From positions 138,575 to 185,399 of the forward strand of contig JBNGIQ010009434.1 in NCBI GenBank assembly GCA_049999765.1: DNA of 46,825 bases, read 5' to 3'. The position numbers and the translations under genes are program-made. Every line of letters begins with the position of its first letter. Within the stretch, counting starts at the first letter, position 1. Below the pieces are notes generated by a model, which saw only the letters and a list, made by a program, of their open reading frames with translations, was not told the origin of the DNA and did not search any database. Shown piece after piece: positions 1 to 10,124 of the stretch. The DNA comes from Phaeoceros laevis. Taxonomy: Eukaryota > Anthocerotophyta > Anthocerotopsida > Notothyladales.

Positions 1-380
1 GTCACAAGAAATCCTTAGGCTGCAGAGCTTAAGAGACTTAGAGGTGACGGCGTACTTGATTCCCTAGTGGAGTTCGCTAGTATGTAGATGCTGCTTCTTA
101 TTAATATTATAACATCAACCCACACATCTAGAAAAAAAAATGTATTGATTAACTTCGGAGAGTGGAGTGAGTCTAGGTGTCAACAACGAGGTGCTGATTT
201 CGTATATGCAAAACATGCTATATGTTTTGTGTACATGTGTAGGCATATATATATTGTCAATCTCTTGATTTACAATTTTGAAAAAGTCTCTTGGCTATCA
301 AGCTTGGCAAGTTGACCAGTATTCAATGTGGTTCTAACCCTTAAAGACCAACTGGTCGTACAGAAGCCTTCGGGTTCTCT

Positions 381-540
381 CACACGTTTTTCTCACAACC
401 ATGTCTACACTTATTTTTACTTTAATACAAGATTTATACACTTGGATAGAGTTCATTCCTCGCGCACGTTTTTCTCAACTATGTCTACGCCCACTTTTAC
501 TTTAATACAAAATTTGTATAGTTAGATAGAGCTCAACCAG
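381..540. repeat. Tandem duplication, about 82-bp unit, two diverged copies
   Basis: Two head-to-tail copies begin near 381 and 463. Each runs from a CGTTTTTCTCA core through 'atgtctac', then 'ttttactttaatacaa', then 'gatagag'. The copies differ at scattered bases, so the duplication is not recent. Confidence 0.75.
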
Positions 541-606
541 CTCTATCCAAAAGTGAATCGTTGTAGGAGAGCCTGCGGGTCGTTGCACATGTTTTTGTTT
601 TTCCTT

Positions 607-651
607 ACAACATGTTTTCTTACAATATGTTTTCTCACAATATGTTTTCTC
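607..651. repeat. 15-bp minisatellite, three copies
   Basis: The unit ACAAYATGTTTTCTY is repeated three times in tandem with one or two changes per copy. It lies in non-coding flank and no function is suggested. Confidence 0.85.
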
Positions 652-1047
652 ACAACGAACACCCGTTTTTACCTGACCACTAAACGACTGCCACGATATT
701 TGGACCCCGCTTTCCGGTTCGAGGCTTGCGACTCTGCTTCCCAGGTCGCCCGACTTAAAACACTCTAAAAGGGAGAGTTTTTCATCTATTTCGATTTTAT
801 TTCTTTCTTTACAATTTATTAGTTGAAATTGGAGTTAAATTTTTTTACACCATCTTGTAGGAAATTTCAGGGCAGTCATTTTGGTATAACTTTTAGTGCA
901 TTTGCGGTAGGGAACACCATGGATCATGCTGAAACGTGGCTCTACGGTAAGGGGGAGCCCAATTGGCCTAGTTGATCCTTTAGGGTTTAATACAAAACTT
1001 ATCTTATATAATAAAAATATATATGAGGTCGGTGTGTGTGTGCGTGA

Positions 1048-1126
1048 CATACTCTCTCTAGGTGTTGTAAGAGCGATGTGTTTGTGCATACTCTCTCTAG
1101 GTGTTGTAAGAGCGATGTGTTTGTGC
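1048..1126. repeat. 39-bp perfect tandem duplication
   Basis: A 39-nt unit starting CATACTCTCTCTAGG is present twice in tandem (1048 and 1087) with no visible difference between copies. This points to a recent duplication. Confidence 0.9.
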
Positions 1127-2154
1127 ATTTGTCTGTGACATGCTCTCACCTTCCGTGAGTGCGAGCGCGGGGGCGCCAGAGGGAGCACGACCGCGGGGTA
1201 AAATAATGGCAGTCCTGAGAGTTGAATCCCTAACTTGCCCTACCCACTCGAAGAACCCAACCACATGGTCTACTCCATACCATGAGAACATGTGGTTTAA
1301 ATTAATTATATCTCTAACTTGAGTAGTAGTAGTAGGAGTGAAAAAATAACACAACTTGAAGTAAAATAAATTACAGCTTGCGATTTACCCCTCAAGAAGA
1401 TAAGAAAACCACGGAGCGCTAGTCGCCGGGAGATGTTACTATTTTTAGGGCCAGTCCTTCAATGGGAGGGCAATAACAAGGTATGCGTTCAAGGACGGGG
1501 ACTTGTAGCAACCGTTAGTCAGCAGCCGACAGACCTTTGAGGGTTGTTCGGCCGGCAGCACTGCCACGTCGGGGGATCTGAATGGTGTGGGGAGTGGCCC
1601 TGTGGTTAGCATCAGTTCCTTTTGGCGTAAGTGAAACGAACTCGGCGGCCCTGCGTCGGTTGTTGTGGGAACACCGCTTGGGCCAGCACGTTAACCACCG
1701 GTCGACGTGTGGAGGTCATGACGTGTGTTACTCGGCTACCCTTACGTAAACGTGCACGAGTGCCCCTATGAAGCTGTTCCACCCATAGAGAATGAGTGGT
1801 GAAAATGGCCCCTATACTTGGCAACTTGCTTGCCGCAAGTCTAATGCTTTCTGGTGCCCGAGGTGTGGTATTGACCGACGTGCACCTCCACTGTCGTGGT
1901 GCCACTTTCCTGAAGGGCGACAACCTTGGGTGTGGAACTGCGTCAGTCGTGTCTGCTCAAATAACAGTGCCAGATCTTCGAGCCGGGAGATCGCAGCTGA
2001 ATTGGAGATGTTACAGCTGTAGTCAGGTATGGATGAGGGAGTCTCCGTACACACAAATGAGCAATGTGCAACGAGTACGCTTCATATCAGAATTTAATTT
2101 TCTTCGATCGGCTATCTGTACAGGTTTTGGAAGGTAGCTAGATTCATAGCGACA

Positions 2155-5100
2155 ATGGCTCCTCCTACAGTTTGCGTGACTCAATCAATGGCCTCTTCCT
2201 CTGTGGATATGATAAGTTGTCGCAGAAGCTCACCGCTTCCGCGGTCTGCTTCTGAATACCGTCAAGCTCTGAGAGGCTCCAAAATTTTGAGGTTGAAACT
2301 AGGTCGCTGTTGCTTCGGGAGGAAGAATTGGAGGAGAGTCACAGGCGCAAGCCTTCCTCCAGCTTCTAGAAGGAACAGCGATAACGGATTTAGCACCAGG
2401 ATGGTTCCGATTGAAGAGGCTCAATATGCAAACGGAGCTGGCAATTCCAGAACGTCTGAATCTGCATCCAATGGTTGCTTTTCACCTCAGCCTTTCTGGT
2501 ACTATCTAATTGGCAAAATTAGGCCAACATGACAAGTTCGCAGAATTACTCAGTTTGACTGACCTGTGTCCAGGGAGATTAGCTTTAAGAGCTGATAGAG
2601 GCCTTGAAGGTGGTGGTGGCAATGGTGCCGCCACGTCGTTACTGGTGCTGAAAAATGGCAGTGCGACAACTGGTTCTGCATCTGGCACAGTCAAAGTTAA
2701 TGGGAATGGTGCATATACCGGGGTCAAGGGCTCAACAGCGAGCAAAGGCACGGAGATACCGTCTCGAGTCAAAGACTGGGATGAGAACGAGTTGAAGGCA
2801 CTGCCATCCGATGAAGGGTTCAAATGGGCCAAGGACAATTACAGCAGCACTCAGAGGACGATTGACGTGTGGAGCTTTGTTCTTACTCTTAGAGCTAAGA
2901 TATATTTTACAGATGCAAAGTGGTCCTTCTTCGGTGGCTTCAGTGAGGAAAAGCAGGTTAGTTCTTGAAAGATGTGGGAACACCCAAGGCAGGAAGCCCA
3001 CAGGCTCGGGTTTAACATGTGTCATCTGGCTGAGAAGTTCTGTGTATGGATCTTCAGAAAGTGCGAAGAAGACGCACTGCTGAGTGGGTCCGAGAGAGTA
3101 TTTTGCAGTTGGGCCCGACTTTCATCAAACTTGGCCAGCTATCCTCAACCCGTTCAGACTTATTCCCCGTAGAGTATGTCGAAGAACTCGCCAAGCTTCA
3201 GGTTAGTCCAGTGCTTTTCAGGTCGATCTTGTGCTGTGTTGTGACTTCAAACTACTGTCTAATTGTTGTGAGAGGTTTTACTTGGGCTGGTATAGGACCG
3301 TGTTCCTGCTTTCTCTGCAGAGAAGTCCATTGCCTTGATTGAGAAGGAGCTCGGACAACCAATAGATGAGCTATTTTCAGACTTTGAAAGGCAGCCCATA
3401 GCTGCCGCCAGCCTCGGACAGGCATCTTCCCTCAGTGCCTACCTTCTTCAGCAATTACATCTCGACTAGATCAATCAGTTCTAGATCCACCTGTAACTCA
3501 CACTTTGCAGCATGTTTCGGTCTCATTGGTGATCATATCAGGTCCACAGGGCTCTGCTGCCAAACGGAGAGCGAGTTGTGGTGAAAGTGCAGAGACCTGG
3601 CTTAAAACAGCTTTTCGACATAGATTTAGGTGCTGCGCTCTCTTCTTTATCAGAAATATCTGAGCTTCTTATGAGAGATTGTGAGGTATATTGCTTGATG
3701 CATGGTTGGTGCATGTGCAATGGTGTATTTTTGCAGGTAACATGAAGATAATTGCAGAGTATTTTCAGCGCAGTGAAACCCTTGGGGGACCTCAACGGGA
3801 CTGGGTTGGCATCTACGAAGAGTGTTCAACGTAAGTTGTCATGTTTTTGTTGTCCTGTGTGATGCTAAAATACTTTCGTGGTCTGTATGCCATCAATCCA
3901 TAGTAGGATTGAGCTAGATGGGTGTAACCGCTGCAGGATATTGTATCAGGAGATAGACTACATCAACGAGGGGCGAAATGCTGACAGGTTTAGAAGAGAT
4001 TTTCGAAATAGGAAGTGGGTCCGTGTACCGGTAAATGTGACATTGAGCTCATGAAAAGCCTCTCACACAGCTCCTTCCTCCCTCAGTCTCCACATCGAGG
4101 CAATATAGTTTGAGGAGTTTTTTCTAACAGCACCAAATGTTATCAATCAGAAAGTGTACTGGGACTATGTTTCAAGAAATGTGCTGACTTTAGAGTATCT
4201 TCCTGGTGAGTCACATTGTGGATTTTGGCTTGAACCTTTTATTGGTTTGCTGCATCTAAGAAAGCCAGTTTCTTGCAGCCTTCGTGGTTACACTAAGCTT
4301 GATTTGAGTCACCTGTCTGTTCTGGTACTTGTTGCTAGGGATTAAGATTAATGAAGTTGACAGGCTCGATTTGCTGCGCATTGACCGGTCCGGTGTTGCA
4401 ACCTTGGCTATTGAAGCTTATCTGATTCAGGTCTTTCTGCTCTGCATCTCCTGAATAATTATCATCTTTGCATCCTTGTGTTGGTCCGAGGGGGATGGTC
4501 TGCATGTAAACTAGTGAAGAAATTTCAGTCATAAAAGTTGACTACAACCAGTTTAAGATAAAACTGAAGTTGCAAATCCCCGCCTCTGAAGGGTAATCAG
4601 ACAGATTGTAACCGCTTGCAGATCTTGAAGACAGGATTTTTTCATGCCGACCCACACCCTGGGAATCTAGCTGTTGATAACGAGGGGTCACTGATATACT
4701 ATGATTTCGGGATGATGGGTGAAATCAAGTCCTTCACAAGGGAAAAACTGCTGGACATGTTTTATGCCGTATATGAAAAGGATGCAAAGAAGGTTAGTGT
4801 GACTGGCCTTAACCGAGGTCGCTTTTATAATTTGACGAATGTGTAGAAAGGGAGAGCTGATGGCATCTCTCTACTGCAGGTGATGAAAGCACTCATAGAG
4901 CTTGGGGCTCTGGTACCAACAGGCGACCTGGCATCGGTACGTAAATCTGGAAAAAGCAGCTGAGTCCTGTTTTTTCGACTACAATTCTTGGTGCGAGTTT
5001 GTGGGAGGCCTGACGTCAGTCACTGTTTTAGGTCAAGAAAACGATACAGTATTTTCTGGACAACTTGATGGATCAAAGGCCAGATGAAGCTACGACCATC

Positions 5101-6292
5101 TCTGCCATTGGGGAGGTAAGGTTTTCTTGTGGAGTTTTTTTTTCTGTGGCCTCGATTTTCATTTGCACAGTATTGTTGGCTAGGGGATGTGGTGTATTAT
5201 ACCAAGAGCTCCAGAGGGCTGGATAGCCTTCTGGCATATTTCAATCATACTTCTGTCTTCCCCTTCTGCAGGATCTGTTTGCGATAGCCCTGGACCAACC
5301 TTTCCGCTTCCCTGCAACTTTTACATTTGTCCTGCGTGCATTCTCCACTCTTGAAGGTCTTTTTTCTTGCTATGTATCGCTAAAAGTCTGCCCATATGTG
5401 CTTGCCCCCGTGATCGTTCGGTACAAACCGTGGTTTCTTATTGTGCTTCAGGAATCAGCTACATTCTGAATCCAGAGTTCTCTTTCGCCAAGGTTGCGGC
5501 TCCATATGCGCAGGTTCTGGTCTTGTGTGACGTCTCATCAGGTGTTGCTGACCTCTTTTTGAACAATTGGATGTCATAATTTATGTGTATTTTGAGCAGG
5601 AGCTGCTTGATGTTCGAGACCGTCAAAGTAATCCTGGTTACCTAGTTCAGGAGCTACAGCGCCAAGCATCTGATGTAATCTCGCAGCACATCCTCGATTA
5701 AGTGGGGCATTTTGATCCAACTGGCATCTGACTGACGACCTTGGCTGGCCTTGGTCTAGGCAAGGGACGCAGCTGTGGCCGTGCCTGCACGAGTTCAACG
5801 AATAGAAGATTTTGTGAAACAACTCGAGATGGGTGATGTGAAGCTGCGCGTGCGCGTCCTCGAGGTATGTCAGTGAAGCTTCCATCTCTATCATGGTTGA
5901 TTGTTATCAGAGTGCATCATATCTCACGGGCAGGTGCAAGAACTCCAGGTCTTAGTGTCATGCGTCATGAACAACTGCAGGCCGAAAGAGCAGCACGACG
6001 AGCCTCTGTTCTTCAGATGGCAACCCTACAAACAGTGGCGGCAGCGAGCCTGATGAATGTTGGAGTCACACTTTTGACCCAGGGATACCCAGTTTTTGCC
6101 AACATCACTTTCCACGGCGCAGGTGGCATAACCATTTCTGTTTCTACCAAAGTGAATTTGGACCTCGTCTGGAGGTCGTCCGATTGTCTAATCTTGTACT
6201 CGCCCGTTGGTTTTCCAGGTGTATTTGCGGCATTTGTGCTGAACGGAATGCGAAGAATACAGAATCTGGACAAGTTTGAAAGCAAACTGTAA
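2155..6292 (+). CDS. ABC1 atypical kinase, SIA1/ABC1K7-like, probably plastid
   Basis: Member of the ABC1/UbiB/ADCK atypical kinase family. Exons: 2155-2498, 2554-2956, 3058-3201, 3296-3421, 3542-3629, 3737-3830, 3937-4030, 4151-4205, 4339-4430, 4622-4792, 4880-4936, 5032-5115, 5272-5356, 5452-5513, 5600-5674, 5760-5864, 5981-6122, 6219-6292. The frame is kept throughout, giving about 764 residues. Visible motifs are the KxGQ-type FIKLGQ (about 271), AAASLGQ (about 333), the VVVKVQ lysine (about 354), HADPHPGN (about 488) and DFGMMG (about 508), then two C-terminal hydrophobic segments. From memory of the family, the closest group is Arabidopsis SIA1/ABC1K7, a chloroplast protein linked to lipid and stress responses. 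The Ser/Arg-rich N-terminus fits a transit peptide. The least certain point is the first junction: only a 55-nt intron (2499-2553, with a CTAAT branch-like site) keeps the frame. Intron 4 starts with GC. Confidence 0.93.
3422..3541 (+). other. Non-canonical GC-AG intron in the ABC1K gene
   Basis: Conserved family sequence ends with the GQ codons at 3421 and resumes with VHRALLP at 3542. The base pair after the exon is GC (CAG|GCATCT) and the acceptor is ATCAG. Reading through hits a stop, and no GT upstream of that stop restores the family sequence. Confidence 0.8.
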
Positions 6293-7568
6293 CTTAAGCT
6301 GTTCCATGTGAGCAGCCGGCCAGCTTGATTCTACCACGACGTCCAACCATGTACAGTACGAGAGAGCAGATAGCTAGATCTACTAACAATTGATCTTTTC
6401 AACAACCATTCCTTGCAGCTAGTCTCCGCTAGGGGACCGTGCCAAGCACTAGAACTAACAGCTGGGCCGGACGTTTGAATCATGTAAGGCGGACCGTAAG
6501 CAAACTACATAGCTAGCTGCTCATTGTTTATCCCTCTCCTCTGATAGTCCTGCCTTGTCTTGGTCGTTGTGTCAACAGCAGAAGTCATCGTGGACTGCTG
6601 ATGATGGCAGTTCCGTTGGTACAAGGTAGCTAGTCTATGTACAGTGTCTTTCACTCTTTGTCTTCATTGAGCAAACATTTATCTTGTTTCACCCACCTTC
6701 ACCTTCACCTCCCATTGCAGAGACAGATATCTATCTACCCATCTAGCTGCAGCCCGCCTGCTTTTGCACAGCTGGTGCTGACGGATGTGGAAGTTGGGCC
6801 CTCCCCTGTCTGTCTTTGTTACCTTTCGTTTATCTTTGGTGCACCGAAAGCAAGCAAGCAAGCTGGGCCACCTGCGATGCTGACATAGGAGGTGGGAGGG
6901 CTGTGTCGTATACGCCTCTTTGGGCGACAAGCACTNNNNNNNNNNNNNNNNNNNNNNNNNNNNNNNNNNNNNNNNNNNNNNNNNNNNNNNNNNNNNNNNN
7001 NNNNNNNNNNNNNNNNNNNNNNNNNNNNNNNNNNNTGTTTGGCAGGGCGCCGGTGCCAGAGTAGGCAGAGGTTCATCAATCAGGCGTTTGACTAAAAGAA
7101 GACTCCATTCTATTCCACGCCACGCCCTTCTCTTCTCTTCCCTTATTACCCTTCTCTTCCGCTAGTGGGGCCTGCTGACCTCGTCTCCTGAACACTACAC
7201 GTTGCTCCATCAGCTCCCTGTCTAGCACCCTAAAATTCCAGGCGCCAGCACGTAAGACATGCCATGTAAAGTTGTGAGTGGCAGGCGTCATAGCCTCGCG
7301 GCTGCATACGCATAATGATAAATAAATAAATAAAAGTTGTGAGTGGGGGAGCCTTGTGTCGTGATCCAACAGTCGACTTGTGCCCTACATTTTTGCATTC
7401 CATATTGTAGAGCCGGGTGGATGAGCCTATGTCACTGTGTGATGCAATCCGGGATCTGATGATGAATCTGTGAAGGAGCGAGGCAAGGGCTAAGGCAAGG
7501 GCCGTCGTCAATGGGCCCTTGAACTGCGTCTGATGAGTTTCAAGGCACCAGTTTGTGTGAGATACAGT
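6293..7568. other. Intergenic DNA with scaffold gap 6936-7035
   Basis: This is the 3' flank of the kinase gene followed by unannotated DNA. A run of exactly 100 N marks an assembly join. Around 7100-7160 the sequence is pyrimidine-rich. I see no gene. Confidence 0.6.
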
Positions 7569-7614
7569 ATATGGTTCCGGGCAGTTAGGGCAGCGCCCTT
7601 CCCAAAGCGTACGG
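7569..7614 (+). repeat. Left terminal inverted repeat of the hAT-like element
   Basis: Begins ATATGGTTCCGGGCAGTT and ends GCGTACGG. It pairs with 8627-8672 in inverse orientation with five mismatches. Confidence 0.85.
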
Positions 7615-7768
7615 CCGGCCGCATCTCGCATGCCCCCGCGGCGGGGGGCTTAGGATTCAGTTATAGTTGGCTGGATACGGAAGTTATATTTGCAGGCAGT
7701 GGGGCTCGCCCTTCAGCGCCGTTGAGAAGTTGAGGGTTAAGCACTTGGGGTTAGGGGTGTGGGCTTTA

Positions 7769-7975
7769 CATTTTACACTTAACATATAATTGAATTACAT
7801 ATGTAATTACTTACATTTTACCAAGAGGCTGAAATTTTTTACATGTAAGCGGGTTAGGGTTTACATTTTGCTTACATTCATTTTTCATGATGACATATTT
7901 CACATTACATGTAAAATGACACTATTACACTCTAACATGTAAGGCATGTAAATATGTGTAAAATATAAATCAATA
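7769..7975. repeat. TTACAT/ATGTAA motif cluster, probable subterminal repeats
   Basis: About a dozen TTACA or TGTAA motifs occur in roughly 200 bp, several fused into the palindrome TTACATGTAA (for example near 7836 and 7904). They lie just inside the left inverted repeat, where hAT elements usually carry transposase-binding subterminal repeats. The binding role is inference. Confidence 0.55.
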
Positions 7976-8089
7976 GCACACCTCATAGGGCTAATCTAGC
8001 ATGTTCATTTCTTCATAGCCTTGTGCCCTGCTTATGCCCTCCTCTCCTTCTCGATCTACCTCACATTGAATTTCCTCTTCCTCATTCAC

Positions 8090-8600
8090 ATCATTAAGCT
8101 CAACTTCAATGGGGGGCATACCATGTAAGTATGTCATGAAATCATCTCAATCTTCAACTCCAAGTTGCTCCATGTCTCTTGAGAATCATGCTGCTGAAAT
8201 AAATGTAAATAAGCATCCCAACTCTTCCAACAAGTGTCTTGGCCCGATTATCCGTCCAAACATGCTTCCATGTGCTCTAGTTGTGCTCACAAGCACTTGT
8301 CGTTGGAGGATTCTTAACAGTTTCATGGCTACTTCTGCAAGATGAGGACAATTTTCCCCATAGGATTCCTACGATTCTACCTTCTGTCCAACCAGACCTT
8401 CCGCAAAATGAACATCAACATCTATCGCTAATCGCTCAAGCTAATCGCATGGTCTTTCTCTAGCATTAAGAACCATATTAGAGATCACCTTCTCGCTTTT
8501 AATCCGAATGCTTCAAAACGAGGAATGTTGACAATCTGTTTGTAATGCTTAGGGTCAAGCATTGCACCAGTGATGCGCATGGCCATGCCTCGCCACTACA
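8090..8600 (-). pseudogene. hAT transposase remnant (C-terminal region)
   Basis: Reading the minus strand from about 8580 downwards gives MLDPKHY (the LDPRY-like hAT motif). A second frame gives YGENCPHLAEVAMKLL-like sequence. After a frameshift comes TSACEHN followed by a stop at 8277-8279 where hAT proteins have the tryptophan of the C-E-R-N-W-S motif, then STWKHVW and a VGMLIYIYF segment like the hAT dimerisation tail. The mix of frameshifts and stop codons makes this a pseudogene. The upstream catalytic region is missing. Confidence 0.8.
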
Positions 8601-8626
8601 TGGCCCAAGCAGCATCATAAGGTCAT

Positions 8627-8672
8627 CCGTACGCGTTGGGAAGGGCGTTGCCTGAACTGCCCGGAAGCATAT
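8627..8672 (-). repeat. Right terminal inverted repeat of the hAT-like element
   Basis: This is the inverse partner of 7569-7614. Read on the minus strand it begins ATATGCTTCCGGGCAGTT and ends GCGTACGG. Confidence 0.85.
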
Positions 8673-9990
8673 ATCTCTACGCGTGTGTGGTGGACTAACA
8701 ATTACTTAAAAGAGAGCGTCATGGCCGAGGCAGGACGTGACGGAGGGGGCCCCCGAGAGCATCACCTCTCACCAGAGCTTTCCTTTCGATACCCTCAATA
8801 GCTTCGGCTTCGGGGGAGCAGCAAGCAACAAATGAACAGGGAGGATTTGACAGGCAGAAGAGGAATGTGGACACTCCTTGCATCCAGACTAAGCGACTAA
8901 GCAATGATGATCTCGAGTCCCAACAGAGCCATGCCCAACACAGCAGCTGCGCTTCACGTGGCGCAGCAAGGGAGTCAGACAAGTGAGCCGAACTGGCTTC
9001 TTCTTGGGCTCCCGGAAAGATACATAGTGCCATGCGAGGATCGGCAAGGCTGGAACGGGCTGGACCTTTTGACTCTGAGGCCGGCGGGTCAAAAGGAACT
9101 AAGGAGGTGCGCTGGTGGTGGCTGTTGCGGCGCACATGGGAGCGCTGGGTATATTGCCAATATCCTATGCGTAGAGGTGCAGCGAGTGTGGGAATCTGGA
9201 AGCGCCAATTTCGGGCCTGTTGCTGATGACGGGAGGGCAAGCAAAAGCGCACGGCCGCTCCATGTTCCTTTACCCACGCTGCCTGGCAGCCTTTTCTCGC
9301 CCACCCGCATGTGCTCGCCTGTGCGCCTCCTCCATCTTGCACATTGCCATCATTCACTTTCATCAAAGGCAGGCCCTTAGGCCCTTCCTATTACTAACTC
9401 AACTACCACCTAATAATTAGGATGGGCCTGTTCTGGTCATCCAATCTCTGTACTGTTCACCGGAAAATGAGAGCCTAATTAGGGTGGCTACTGCCTCTTT
9501 TTCGTCGCGTCATGCGCCACGAATGAATGATGGGTTTACATGCTGCCTCTGTATCTATGAGTCTGTGCGGAGTGCATCATTTTGCAAAGATTTTCCATGC
9601 CATATTAATGACTCATTACCACCGCGCCACTCAAAGTACGCATCGATCATAGCACCAATCGTGGGGAGGAGAGGAGGCTCCTTCCCGGACACACCTCAAA
9701 ATACGTTGGAATTTCGAAATGCCCGATAAAACAGATGCGCTGCACTCAGCAGGCATCAGGAAATTTCTCTTTTTCTACCTTTTCCTTCCCCCGTCTCCAG
9801 GCGGCACGCGGCAGTCAAACGGTGGGATCTCCAACGGGACCTCAGCACGTTAGTTACGGAACGGGCGCATGCTGGCTGTCGATGCCATTATGTGGATATT
9901 CTAGTCTAGGTGTATGTATGTGTATGCGTGTACTGCTGCATCTGGTAAGAGGACGCTGTACCTACCTACCGGGTAACCTTACCCTACCTC
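8673..9990. other. Intergenic DNA, no gene recognised
   Basis: Moderately GC-rich DNA. The longest open frames on both strands overlap each other, have no recognisable motif and look like chance frames. It may hold distal promoter sequence for the U-box gene downstream. Confidence 0.5.
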
Positions 9991-10002
9991 TATCCTGCCG
10001 GC

Positions 10003-10015
10003 TTTATATTATGAC

Positions 10016-10046
<31 letters not shown>
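10003..10046 (+). promoter_or_regulatory. Possible core promoter: TATA-like sequence plus (CT)n tract
   Basis: CTTTATATTATG at about 10003-10014 is followed directly by a (CT)n run from 10019 to 10044. A TATA-like element followed by a CT-rich patch is common at plant transcription starts. If used, it would give the U-box gene a 5' leader of about 1.8 kb, so a start further downstream is equally possible. Confidence 0.35.
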
Positions 10047-10048
<2 letters not shown>

Positions 10049-10092
10049 AAACCGCCACAAGCTTCGAAGCCAACTGGGCCTTCTTCTTCCTT

Positions 10093-10124
10093 CCATCCAT
10101 CCATCCATCCATCCATCCATCCAT
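10093..10124. repeat. (CCAT)n microsatellite
   Basis: About eight tandem CCAT units lie shortly after the CT tract, within the putative leader of the U-box gene. Confidence 0.95.

Larger units (their letters stand above)
1..2154. other. 5' flank of the ABC1K gene, repeat-bearing, no gene recognised
   Basis: I see no convincing coding region here. The first 700 bases are AT-rich and hold three short tandem-repeat arrays (listed separately). From about 1400 the base composition rises, and short open frames on both strands are unlike any family I know. The last few hundred bases probably include the promoter and 5' leader of the kinase gene starting at 2155, but no clear TATA box stands out. 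Confidence 0.5.
7569..8672 (-). mobile_element. Decayed hAT-type DNA transposon
   Basis: A segment of about 1.1 kb is bounded by 46-bp inverted repeats (7569-7614 and 8627-8672) that match at 41 of 46 positions. Inside, the minus strand carries remnants of the hAT transposase C-terminal region. The left interior has an array of TTACAT/ATGTAA motifs like the subterminal repeats of hAT elements. I could not find an 8-bp target duplication, so the exact outer ends remain open. The element looks internally deleted and inactive. Confidence 0.7.

Noticed and set aside
8719-9380. Overlapping open frames of 215 (minus) and 158 (plus) codons
   Set aside because: They are mirror frames of the same GC-rich DNA with no family resemblance and no splice or promoter context.
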